Shown here piece by piece: positions 1 through 8,895 of a stretch of 12,285 nt of DNA (position 1 is its first letter; each line of letters starts with the position of its first letter). Below the pieces are notes generated by a model that made no database searches, was not told the DNA's origin, and worked only from the letters and a program-made list of their open reading frames with translations. Source of the stretch: a candidate division SR1 bacterium (lineage in GTDB: Bacteria; Patescibacteriota; Gracilibacteria; Absconditabacterales; Absconditicoccaceae); assembly GCA_007116275.1 (NCBI GenBank), contig SKIU01000108.1, positions 1 through 12,285 on the forward strand, read 5' to 3'. Both the position numbers and the translations under genes were made by a program.

Positions 1-30
1 GCTGCTGGCTTCTCGCTACTAGCTTCTGGC
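1..30. other. Short gene-free edge with degenerate GCTTCT repeat
   Basis: The first 30 bases are richer in GC than the rest and contain GCTTCT twice (8-13 and 22-27) in related surroundings. This could be the end of a dispersed or tandem repeat that starts outside the window. No coding signal can be judged from so little sequence. Confidence 0.3.
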
Positions 31-32
31 TT

Positions 33-49
33 TATATTTTATCGTTTTT
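33..49 (+). promoter_or_regulatory. 17-nt AT-rich leader/promoter element, copy 1
   Basis: TATATTTTATCGTTTTT lies one base before the ATG at 51 and recurs exactly at 3746-3762 before efp. TATATT could be a -10 box, giving a nearly leaderless transcript, or the T-rich run could help ribosome binding in place of a Shine-Dalgarno. No convincing -35 is visible. Confidence 0.45.
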
Positions 50-50
50 C

Positions 51-3000
51 ATGAAACAAAAAATCTTTCTTATTTTACTCATCCTGGTACTACTTATAGG
101 ATGATGGTCTATGATCAGTAATTTTATGGTCAATCACCAGTACTATAATACTATGTTTGGTACTGCAAGTAACTGGCGGATGATTGTTTGGGCTGTGATC
201 GCAGCACTTATTCCTGTAGGATATCTTGTCTATAGTAAAACTGTAACAGTCAAGAAAACGCTCCTTGGACTGGGTGTATGATTATTATTGTTTAGTATCG
301 CATCAGTAAGCATCAAAGATGGAATTAATGCAGCTGGATTTGTAATGTTGATCATCAATGTATGTATTATTTTTGGGCTTGGTGTTTATAGTATATTATC
401 TCGGACAGCCGCTGGATCATTTCTTTTGCGTAAGCTATTTGGATTAGACTTATCGAGGTGGCAAAATATGCTGTTGGCTTTTGGGATGGGGATGGCAGCC
501 ATGATGGTGATAGTACATTTTCTGGTAGTAGCTACTATTTTCTATCCGATTTTCACTTGGTTGCTTTTTGTTTTGGGATGAGTGGCGATCTGGTACGAAA
601 GAAACAAATCGCTTCCTCTCTATGCAACTATCATAGAAGATGGATTGGCTAATTTTCATCGTAGTAGTATTGTGCAAAATAAGCGATTGCGAGTAGGTTT
701 GGTCTTGTTGATTATGAGTGTGATGTATTTTTATTATGGATTCCAGCTTTCATTTATCCCTTATTCGACTGCTTGGGATGCGAATCATGCCTATCTGTAT
801 TGGCCCAAAATTTGGGCAGAAAATGCAGGTGCTCTGGGGCGATGACAGCCTGGATGAGCAGGTGGACAACTTTGGTTAAGTTATATCACATTCTTTTTCT
901 CACTCATCCAACCGATCAAATCATGGTTTTGGCTCTCCGCTGATAATATAGCTGTATCTATGAACTTCTTGAGTGGATTGTTTGTTTTGATTTTTGGACT
1001 AGGAGCTGTCAAAGAATTTGTCTGATACATCAGTAGCACACTCAGCAATACAAAAAATAAACTTCTGGAACTCTTGGGGTTATATACATGACGAGCTGGA
1101 TTGTTATTGTGGATGACAAGTGGAATGGGAGCCTTTTTGGTGTTTGTAGATAACAAGACTGATATGGGACTTTTGGCAATGTCTGTGTTAGCATTGTTGT
1201 CTGGAATAGTGTTTTTGCGTTATATCCATGAACATAAAAAACAAGATAACCAAGAGATGATCAACAAATATATTATGATATCCGGGATCTTTTTTGCTGT
1301 AGCAGTAGCATCCAAACCGACAGCATTTGTTGATGTCGTTATTTTTGGATTGTTTATGGTATGATTATGGATCAATGCTGGTATAGCTATTGGTTTTGGG
1401 ATGGTTGTGATGGCTATACTTACTAAACTACAGATACTTTTCACCAAAGAATTTCTGAGTCCTGATGCATTTGTACCACTTCTTATCGTAGGTATAACAA
1501 TTATCGTAATAAGTGTTGTGATTGCTAGTAAGCAATATAAAGATATTGCTGATCGTATACAACATACTATGCGTACTTTATTGAGATGGTGACTCACTGC
1601 AGCCATTATTATCCTTCTTATCAAAGGACCGTATCTTCTTATCGCAGGTATACAGAGTGGTAATATCTCTATATGATCGTTTGCGAAATGACTACTTATG
1701 GGACAGGTGACAGATACGCAAGAGAATAAACAGGTTACACTTCTTGCCCAAGATGTGGAAGAAGATATTATGGAGGAACAAAATACAATAGATAGACAAG
1801 TCGCTATCGATCCTGCGATGTGTTCGCTCGATAGTTTATGATGGACTTATGAGGATCTTAACAAGGATACTAAACGTTTTGCATGATGAAATAATCTTGA
1901 TGAAGATGTAGGAAGATATGTCGGATTTGGTTGGCATGAGTTTTCTCGTGGTTTGGGGTATCGCATTATGAGAGTATTTATGTGACAGCCAGGACGTTGT
2001 TATGGATGGAATACTGCAGCCAAGATGCTTTGCCAAAACGAAGAAGCTATCAATAATTTTGATCTAGCTATACTCTATGACTTAGTAGAAGAATTATCAA
2101 AGAACAGTGAATGATATGTATTATTGTCTGATGCGCTTGGTGGAGAAAAATTGCAAACTATGCTTGCCACTGATAATTTTAATCCTGCACAGATGAGAGA
2201 TGAGATCGTTCAGATTAGACAGTGGTATCAAGGAAGAAGTTTCAAGGCAAGAGATAATAGCCTCATGGTTCCCTATAGATATATCGTCCCATGGAATGCG
2301 GTGTTTAATCGATCATTACAAAACCTAAGTAGTTACTATACCGATATAGGATTTGTTCGAGGGATATTGATTCTTTTACAGATTGTTTGACTTATCTACG
2401 CAATCGCTGTATGGAATCATAGACTTCTCGTACTCTCGAGTGTTACTTTTGTCTGATGGTCGATATGGTGGCTCATCGCTGGTGGTATCGTCTGGTATGG
2501 TATAGGGTTGATAATACGATCGATACTAACAAGTGCTATATTTTTATTGACGATACTAAGCAAAAATAAAGATGAAATCGATAAAAAACTGTCGATAGGA
2601 ATCATTGCTCTGTTGTTATTGTGGGTTAGCATACAGTTTGTTATGAATTTTATCAGAATCAGTTCGCAAGGATGATGATGACCATTTGTGTGGTATAAAA
2701 TGAGCGCTGGCATGGTAAATATAATCGATGACAATCTTGCACAGAGACAAGAACTTACTATACCTTACACTTGGGATAAGGTTTTTGACCTCCAGTTTGC
2801 TCATTACAACAAATTTATCAATCACGTCAAAGATAGACCAGATGAACATGGTGTCGCTATAGCAGGGACTTATTTGCAATATTTCCTACACAATCAGCGT
2901 AATGTCTGATCTGCAGCGAAATTATATGAACTCACTTCTGATGGTAACACCTGTAAATCATATCTGAGAATGCAGAAAGAGAACTGGAAGTATCTAGTTA

Positions 3001-3629
3001 TCGATCCAAATATCCTCTCAGTAGTTATGGGAGAAGGTAATGAATCACTGATGCATAGGTTTTTTGCGAGGAGAGATCCCGTTACTGGTCGCATCCAAGA
3101 AGACGGAGAGATGACTATGTTAGTAAGAATGTGGTATGATGGTTATATTGATTTGTTTTCGACTAATAATCTTGGTGCAAAATATGCGTTCTTACTCTCG
3201 GATGAAGATCTTATGGAAGCATTTGATGTTAGTAGTCGTGATGATCTGGTTTTCTTAAGAGCTAAGATGTGAGTGGCAAGATTTTTCCCTGATGGACAAG
3301 AAATTATAGGATTTATAGGAAATGTATTGGTAGAAAGGATTGGAAATGGGCAAGGAATTGGAGATATTGCTGATGTATTTGGGAAAACTATCGATGAAGC
3401 AAGAGTTCTTAGAGCTACACAACAAGCAATCAATGCACAAAGAAATCCTGTACAGCTCCAGGAAACTGTAAGCACATTGACGCAAGATGAGAGATTTGTC
3501 TTGTCGCAGTATCTTTGACTATACAACATGTTAAGACAAAATAGTTCTCAATTTGGGGAAACAATCAATCAACTACTCAGCCAAAGTGTCGCTGGAAGTA
3601 GTCAAATTATTGTATTTGAGTTGCAGTAA
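51..3629 (+). CDS. Large polytopic membrane protein, possible GT-C-type glycosyltransferase (1192 aa, UGA=Gly)
   Basis: One open frame runs from ATG (51) to TAA (3627-3629) when TGA is read as glycine; about 24 in-frame TGAs interrupt it otherwise, including TGATGA at 1884 and TGATGATGA at 2673. The N-terminus is a hydrophobic segment, and many membrane helices follow through about residue 540. A soluble part spans about 545-760, a second helix cluster about 765-865, and a soluble C-terminal part about 880-1192. Near residue 243 a predicted non-cytoplasmic loop contains WDANHAYLYWPKIWAENAG. This acidic motif next to an aromatic-rich stretch recalls the first-loop acidic motif of GT-C enzymes (PMT/ArnT-like), which use lipid-linked sugars to glycosylate targets outside the membrane. 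That similarity is pattern recognition, not proof; a multi-pass envelope protein of another kind is possible. It has a 17-nt leader sequence in common with efp downstream. No Shine-Dalgarno is visible. Confidence in the gene is high, in the function low. Confidence 0.5.
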
Positions 3630-3638
3630 ATACAATTC

Positions 3639-3700
3639 TGTCATTCTGATCGACCGTCAGGCATAGCACAGATAAAATCTAAAATCATAGGAAGAATCAT
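3639..3700. repeat. Possible decayed copy of the dispersed intergenic repeat
   Basis: In the gap between the membrane-protein gene and efp, TGTCATTCTGATCGACCG followed by GAAGAATC resembles the TGTCAT..TCGACCG arm of the palindrome at 4342-4464. It lacks a matching second arm. Nothing else recognisable lies in this gap apart from the efp leader signals. Confidence 0.25.
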
Positions 3701-3728
3701 CAAGAACTATTCTTGCCTTTTGGGAGCA

Positions 3729-3734
3729 TATAAT
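3729..3734 (+). promoter_or_regulatory. Putative -10 box for efp
   Basis: A perfect TATAAT lies 36 bases before the efp start. The best -35-like hexamer nearby, TTGCCT at 3713-3718, is only 10 bases away, too close for standard spacing, so only the -10 is supported. Confidence 0.35.
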
Positions 3735-3745
3735 TATAGTACAAG

Positions 3746-3762
3746 TATATTTTATCGTTTTT
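3746..3762 (+). promoter_or_regulatory. 17-nt AT-rich leader/promoter element, copy 2
   Basis: This is an exact second copy of TATATTTTATCGTTTTT (first copy 33-49). Here it lies 8 bases before the efp ATG, inside the probable 5' leader if TATAAT at 3729 is the -10, or as the -10 region itself (TATATT). Confidence 0.45.
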
Positions 3763-3770
3763 GTATTGTC

Positions 3771-4322
3771 ATGAAAATAACTACCAGTGATGTAAAAATT
3801 GGAACTATTCTCAATTTAGATGGGAAGCTATGTAAAGTAACTGATATGACCCATACACATATGGGAAGAGGCGGTGCTACTGATTCATACAAAGTAAAAG
3901 ATATCGTAACAGGCAAAACATTTGTTCATACAGTCAATGCAGGTACAGTAATGGAGGCGGAAGAAGTAAATCACAATCGTGCGATGTTTTTGTATAGTAA
4001 TGGTGATAGCTATTCTTTCATGGAAAATGATACAGGAGAGATGCATGATATCCATGAAGATATGATAGAAGAATCTATTCCTTTCCTTAAAGAAAACTTA
4101 GAAGTACACCTTATGATACACAATGGTAGTGTCCTTGGACTCATCTTACCAGCCACTATCGAATATAAAATAACTGAGACAGTTCCTGGAATAAAATGAG
4201 ACAGAGCACAAGCTGGTAAAAAACCAGCAACATTGGAAAGTGGTATGGAAGTAATGGTACCAATCCACAAAGAAGTAGGACAATCTGTTGTTGTTAATAC
4301 ATTGACTGGTGATGCGTCATAA
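3771..4322 (+). CDS. efp: Translation elongation factor P
   Basis: EF-P binds the ribosome between the P and E sites and relieves stalling at proline stretches. The 183-residue product is near the usual 185-190 and spans the N-terminal KOW-like domain (about 1-62) and two OB-like domains (about 65-127 and 128-183). Recognisable stretches include YSNGDSYSFMENDTGEM and the C-terminal signature region VPGIK-G-DRAQAGKKPATLESG, where the glycine is TGA at 4197 (residue 143). The tip loop of domain I, normally PGKG in E. coli with the modified Lys34, reads MGRGGAT, so the tip residue is Arg33. Tip Arg is known from EF-Ps rhamnosylated by EarP; whether this one is modified is unknown. The tail after LTGDAS is a few residues shorter than usual. 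ATG at 3771 gives the family N-terminus (MKITTSDVKIG); an upstream in-frame TTG would add 17 unsupported residues. No EarP, EpmA or ymfI-type gene is in the window. Confidence 0.96.
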
Positions 4323-4341
4323 ATTAATGATAATCTAACCC

Positions 4342-4464
4342 ATGTCATTTCGACTGAAACGAATGTAATGAGTGTAATGGAGAAATCTTGGGGATATGAG
4401 ATCCCTGCCTGCGGTAGGCAGGTCTCCACTTCATTCGCTACGCTCATTGCGGTCGAGATGACAT
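4342..4464. repeat. Long imperfect palindromic intergenic repeat (~123 bp)
   Basis: The ends are inverted copies: ATGTCATTTCGACTG on the left and CGGTCGAGATGACAT on the right. Inner arms also match (AATGAGTGTA..ATGGAGA against the complement of TCTCCACTTCATTCG..CTCATT). The centre is a tight hairpin, CCTGCCT-GCGGT-AGGCAGG at 4404-4422. It fills most of the 194-bp gap between efp and the next gene. The TGTCATTTCGAC...GGAGAAATC pattern resembles short palindromic repeats scattered between genes in many CPR and Bacteroidetes genomes; that comparison is from memory. It could fold in RNA and act as a transcription barrier or terminator for efp. Confidence 0.75.
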
Positions 4465-4491
4465 TGCTAGAATTATTAGGGATGATATATA
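4464..4491 (+). promoter_or_regulatory. Putative promoter for the RlmD-like gene
   Basis: TTGCTA (4464-4469) is followed after 16 bases by TATATA (4486-4491), about 25 bases before the ATG at 4517. The -35-like hexamer begins at the last base of the palindromic repeat, so the repeat edge may contribute part of the promoter. Confidence 0.4.
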
Positions 4492-4516
4492 GAATTTTTT
4501 GATTTCTTACTTTGCT

Positions 4517-6007
4517 ATGAAAAAATTTCTACAAGACATACGTATTGAAAAAATTGGATATGGTGGTATCGGTATAGCTAAAGCTGATAATGGGAAAAAA
4601 ATATTGATCAAATGAGGTGCTTTGCCTGGTAGTGTTGTAGATTGTCGTATAGTTAAAAGAAAAAAAGATTTTATTCAGGCGCATATTGTTGCAATTAAAT
4701 CTTATGACCCTAAATGGGCTGATGGAGAAGTTTTTTGTCCACATTATTTTATACCATTGGGGGCGAGTAAAGACAATGAAAAATCACATAAGATAGGGTG
4801 TGGTGGCTGTAAGTGGCAAATTATTAGCTACAAAAAGCAATTGGAATTAAAGGTAGAACTCATTAAAGATTGTATGAGACATTTTGATACTATTGCTATG
4901 CAACCAATTATTCCATCACCAGCGCAAACTGGCTACAGAAATAAAATAGAGTTTAGTTTTGGGAAGTATATCTCTGCAAGAGATGATATTCATACTGACT
5001 GGAATGCGGGGTTTCATAAACAAGGTGAGTTTAGTAAGATAGTGGATATTGATAGTTGCTGACTGATTGGGGAAAAAGCGAACAAGCTCTATGAATATAT
5101 AAAGAAACTATGTATGGATTCGTGACTCCCTGTCTATGACCAAAAAGTACATCATGGTGTCTTTAGACACTTGGTGATAAGGGAAGGTATCAATACTGAA
5201 CAGTTTCTTGTCCACCTTGTCATATCTGATGCGGAATTTGATCAAGAAAAACAGGCACTATGGGATACGTTTCTTACAACTATCACAAAAGACAAATATC
5301 TGAAAGATACTATCAACACGTTTTTTGTCTCTTATAACAATGGGCTTGCTGATATCGTCAGATCTGTAGATACTCGTACCGATCTATTGTGGGGAGAGGG
5401 ATATATCTATGAAAAACTGATTTTTCCTGGAGAAAAGAAAATGCATGAGCTCAATTTTAGGATATCACCTTTTTCATTTTTCCAGACGAATACTGTGGGA
5501 GCACAGCAGTTATTTTATCATGCATCACAACTTGTCGGTAATATAGAAGGAGATATACTCGATATGTATTGTGGAGCAGGAAGTATATGACTAAGCTTCT
5601 TAGCTATGGGATTAGGTGAAAATGTGATAGGTGTCGAAGTAGTACAAGAAGCAATTACTGACGCCTGGCACAATGCTACTATCAATGGGCTTGCAGAAAA
5701 AGCTATGTTTTTTGCTGGGACATCAGAGAAACTTTTTGTCGATTATCCACAAGTGAAAGATAAAATGGCAAACGTATGACTGGTTATTGTTGATCCACCA
5801 AGAGATGGTTTACATAAAAATGTAATTAACTTTCTGATAGATATGAAGAAAGAATATGGGACGAAGATATTGTATATATCATGCAACCCGATTACGATGG
5901 CGAGAGATCTTTGACTCTTAGCAGAGGCTGATATTCACTGCAAAAAAATGCAGCCAGTAGATATGTTTCCTCATACACACCATGTAGAAGTCATTTGAGT
6001 TTTGTAA
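4517..6007 (+). CDS. rlmD: TRAM-domain 23S rRNA (uracil-5)-methyltransferase, RlmD/RumA type
   Basis: This enzyme uses SAM to make 5-methyluridine in 23S rRNA. The 496-residue frame needs seven TGA codons read as Gly (4613, 5060, 5123, 5588, 5777, 5912, 5996). Residues about 5-62 form a TRAM RNA-binding domain ([24 protein letters not shown]). Iron-sulfur ligands are Cys74, Cys95 and Cys98 (GCGGCKWQ), plus Cys181 (VDIDSC). The methyltransferase domain has the SAM loop [10 protein letters not shown] at 349-358, VDPPRDGL from about 425, the catalytic Cys456 in SCNP, and a C-terminal [14 protein letters not shown] with the probable general base Glu491. Cys74 to Cys95 are 20 residues apart, against five in E. 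coli RlmD. ATG at 4517 starts just before the TRAM domain, without a Shine-Dalgarno. The target could be U1939 (RlmD), U747 (RlmC) or both (RlmCD); sequence alone does not separate these. rlmN follows after 37 bp, probably in the same operon. Confidence 0.93.
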
Positions 6008-6044
6008 TATACTAGTACACAAGTACTTTTTACACTATAGAAAG

Positions 6045-7151
6045 ATGATGCAAAATATACTTGATCCAAAAGTTCTTGAGCAATTTAGACAAGAACACAA
6101 ACTACAGCCATATAGGATAAGACAAATAGAGCAGGAAATTTTTCATAATGCGAATATTGACTTTGCTGATATGACTACACTGTCCAAAGAGATGAGGGAA
6201 CAACTCGCAGCAGATTTTAGCGTTGTTCCTCTTACAGTCGATAGAATCGATGAATGTAAAGAGACTAGTAAGTTCCTTTTTCAAACCAGCGATGGAAATG
6301 TGGTAGAAAGTGTCCTTATGTATCATTTTCATAAAGATAAAAAAACCAAAAAAGAAAAACTCAATAGGATGACATTGTGTATATCATCACAAGTTGGGTG
6401 TAGTGTGGGATGTATTTTTTGTGTGACTGGTAAAATGGGATTGAAAAAAAATCTTGATCGAACAGAAGTATTGGGGCAGGTATTATATGTCAATAACTAT
6501 ATCAAAAAACGTTTTGGGAAAAGAGAAGATGGAACATTATTTAGAGTAAGAAATATTGTTTTTATGTGAATGGGAGAGCCTATGATGAACTATAGTGCTG
6601 TCAAAAAGACATCTGAATATCTTACTGATACGCGTTATTTTTGACTCTCACAAAGGCGTGTGACTATCTCTACATCTGGCGTTATCCCTTCTATGGAAAA
6701 GTTTATCGATGACAAACTTCCTGTTAGTCTTGCCTTTAGTCTTCATGCACCCAATCAGACATTGCGTGAAGAGTTAGTCCCTACTATTGCCAAATTTTAC
6801 ACGCTAGATAAACTTATGGCGGTTTTGGATAGATATACACAAGAAACTGGTAATGAGGTTATGTATGAATATGTGATGATCAAAGATAAAAATGATATGC
6901 ATGAGATAGCTCATCAGACTGGAACATTACTACAAGGGAGAAAAGCACACCTCAACCTAATACCATACAATGAGAATCCAGCTATTGATTTAGAAGAATC
7001 AGATGCCAAACAGATTAGACAATTTCAAAAAATAGTACTCTCGTATGGTGTGCCTGTTACGGTAAGAGAGAATATGGGAAGAGAAAAAAAGAGCGCCTGT
7101 GGTCAACTCGGTTATGAAAAAGTTGTGGCTACTCTTACACAACAAAAATAA
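6045..7151 (+). CDS. rlmN: Dual-specificity radical-SAM RNA methyltransferase RlmN
   Basis: RlmN makes 2-methyladenosine at A2503 of 23S rRNA, and in some bacteria A37 of certain tRNAs, by a radical mechanism through a methylated cysteine. The 368-residue length fits the family. Visible features are the N-terminal substrate-binding region with QPYRIRQIEQEIFH, Cys112 in TLCISSQVGC (pairs with E. coli Cys118), the cluster motif CSVGCIFC (Cys119, 123, 126), GMGEPMMNY, GLSQRRVTISTSGVIP, SLHAPNQTLREELVP, and Cys352 in KKSACGQLG (E. coli Cys355), the methyl-carrying residue. Two TGA codons, at 6567 and 6642, fall exactly on conserved glycines of GMGEP and GLSQRR. The start is ATG 6045 or the adjoining ATG 6048; the weakly purine-rich AGAAAG before it is not a clear Shine-Dalgarno. 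It is 37 bp from the preceding rRNA methyltransferase gene and ends before a strong terminator. Confidence 0.97.
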
Positions 7152-7194
7152 CAGCAAAAACAATTAACATCATACATCATAAGATATATATACA

Positions 7195-7224
7195 AAAAAA
7201 CACAACCATATAGTTGTGTTTTTT
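7195..7224. terminator. Bidirectional intrinsic terminator between convergent genes
   Basis: AAAAAACACAAC, a CATATA loop and GTTGTGTTTTTT form a perfect 12-bp stem. A T-run follows the GC part of the stem on both strands, so it can end rlmN transcription (43 bases after its stop) and that of the opposing minus-strand unit (20 bases after its stop). Confidence 0.9.
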
Positions 7225-7244
7225 CTTCTATATATGACAATATA

Positions 7245-8864
7245 CTATTGTGCTGATCTCTGCATCATAATCATAATATATCACCTTAGTTCAGATAACG
7301 ATGGTATTGTATTTGTAATGATATCATTGTCGTATAATGCCTGCAGATGAGCATCATACCAAGTAGATCATGCATTATTATAGGTATCACCATATAACAA
7401 TCTTGAGAATGCTGTAGCAAATGTTGCTCTATCTACTGTATTTGTAGGGTTAAATGTGTCTGCAACTGTTCCATCGGCATTAAGTCCCATAAGTCCAAGT
7501 TGACAAGCTGTCTTTGCAGCTTCTTGCAAGTCTTGTGGTTGTCTATCAAGATCAGAGAAGATACATGCACGAGAGGTATCTGGTTCTTGTTCAAGTATAT
7601 TTATAGCATAATTACTCATCATTTTTGCCAATTCTGATCTTATAACACCATCACACATTCTCGCTTGTGTCAATGAAGACATAGTGGTAATGTCATTATT
7701 ATAAGCAAATGTATATGCAGATTGTAATTCTTGTACTCATGCACATGTTACATTTTCTGGAACTTGCGTATCTACTGTTTTCATATGTAGAAGGAATCAT
7801 GATGATTTTGGTAATTGTGTTACAATAGGTTCTTCATTACTATCCTCCTCTTGTGTCTCCGTATCATCTATTTGTTGTTGATCACTTTGTTCTATAGGCA
7901 CTGACTCAGATCATCAACCAGCTCATCAAGCTCCCCCTCATCAGGATATGTTTGCAGATTCTGATGATGATCAATTATCTACTTGCATTGTTCATCATAC
8001 TTTTATCGTATGGTCTGATTGGTTATTGATCGGATTATTATCATTATTTACACCACTTACTGTAATGTAGGTAAATATATTATCATCTTCCTCAACAAGA
8101 TTTGATAGCATCATATTTACTGCTATTTGCTTAGATTCACCACTTGGTATATCATACAAATGTCGTACTAAAGAATCATCTCACATAGTACTTGGCTCTA
8201 GTGATGATGAAACATATATAAGGTCATCAGGTATAGTCATCATAATAATAGCTTCTTGAGTAGTATCTGGACCATTATTACCATAACTAATAACATATCA
8301 TAGTTCATCAGATGCTTGATATGTATCCTGTGCTGAAGAGAGTTCTATAAATAAATCACTATTCTGGACTACATTTTCATTACCCATAATAGTCACTGAA
8401 GCGGTTCTGCTGTTATTGGCTGTGTTTGACTCTACTGCCGTTGTTCTTACCTCTCCCTGCAAATCCAATACTTGATTTTCTTGACCAGATACTTCTACCT
8501 CCAACAAAACTGGCCCATAATTATCTGGTAAATTAGTCCAGGTTACTACATTACCATTTTGGCTAGATATTTGAGGGGTTGCTGATACTATTGTCATCTG
8601 ATCAGACAAAATAGCTTCTACCTCTATACCTCCTGCTGTTTGATTTCCAACTGTTTTATAATACAACAAAAATCAAACGGTTCATCCATCACTCAATACA
8701 GCTGGATATGGCATAATACTCAATGATACATCTACTTCTCAGGATGCACTAGCGCTGTTATTTACTAAATAACCATGTACTAACCAGGCGGCTAAAACCA
8801 TTAATACTGTTAATAGACTCACAAATAATATATGTTTATGTGCTTTTTGTATAAATGTGTGCAT
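7245..8864 (-). CDS. Membrane-anchored surface protein: DUF11-like repeats, Gly-rich linker, C-terminal SLH-type domain (539 aa)
   Basis: The frame runs from ATG (8862-8864) to TAG (7245-7247) with TGA read as Gly throughout. Residues about 12-30 form one hydrophobic segment after a basic N-terminus, an uncleaved anchor or signal peptide. Two beta-rich domains follow, about 45-165 and 168-300, with DUF11/CARDB-like patterns (VVTWTNLPDNYGPVLLEVEV; VISYGNNGPDTTQEAIIMMT) ending in Asn-rich strands. A Gly-rich linker lies at about 308-318, then a Gln/Glu/Asp-rich stretch. The C-terminal domain (about 395-539) is of the S-layer-homology type: IRSELAKMMSNYAI, CIFSDL, CQLGLMG, FNPTNTVDRATFATAFSRLL, and a tail ending RGYIMIMMQR. 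I recall similar domains as common in surface proteins of SR1 and Gracilibacteria. Four cysteines in this region (about 374, 404, 434, 454) may form disulfides. It lies 31 bp after the upstream secreted-protein gene, probably co-transcribed. A surface or attachment role is inferred. Confidence 0.88.
7911..7949 (-). other. Gly-rich linker coded mostly by TGA
   Basis: Read on the minus strand, this segment gives ISGGGGAGGAGGG. Six of its nine glycines are TGA and three are GGN codons. It joins the DUF11-like part to the SLH-type part of the surface protein and would be destroyed by standard-code translation. Confidence 0.85.
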
Positions 8865-8865
8865 G

Positions 8866-8883
8866 ATTTGTATGGTAACAAAT
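8866..8883 (-). promoter_or_regulatory. Small inverted repeat just before the surface-protein start codon
   Basis: ATTTGT-ATGGTA-ACAAAT is a perfect 6-bp inverted repeat with a 6-base loop, ending one base before the ATG at 8864. It fills most of the 31-bp gap between the two minus-strand genes. It could weakly control translation of the second gene; the stem is AT-rich and may be chance. Confidence 0.3.
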
Positions 8884-8895
8884 TAAAATATAGAT

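Noticed and set aside
1220..1624. 134-codon open frame on the minus strand
   Set aside because: It lies wholly inside the plus-strand membrane-protein gene and looks like a shadow of its codon pattern, without a recognisable domain.
3143..3529. 128-codon open frame on the minus strand
   Set aside because: It is antisense to the C-terminal part of the membrane-protein gene, with Cys/Ser-rich, unconvincing composition.
51..3629. Reading the broken frames as a pseudogene or frameshifted remnant
   Set aside because: All breaks are TGA in one constant frame, with no TAA or TAG, and the same pattern occurs in intact conserved genes nearby.
6014..6031. AGTAC-ACAA-GTACT hairpin with T-run between the two methyltransferase genes
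   Set aside because: A 5-bp AT-rich stem is too weak to call a terminator, and the 37-bp spacing suggests an operon.
4197..6644. UGA as selenocysteine or tryptophan
   Set aside because: At alignable sites the family residue is Gly, not Cys or Trp; Trp is coded by TGG in the same genes, and there are too many sites for selenocysteine insertion.
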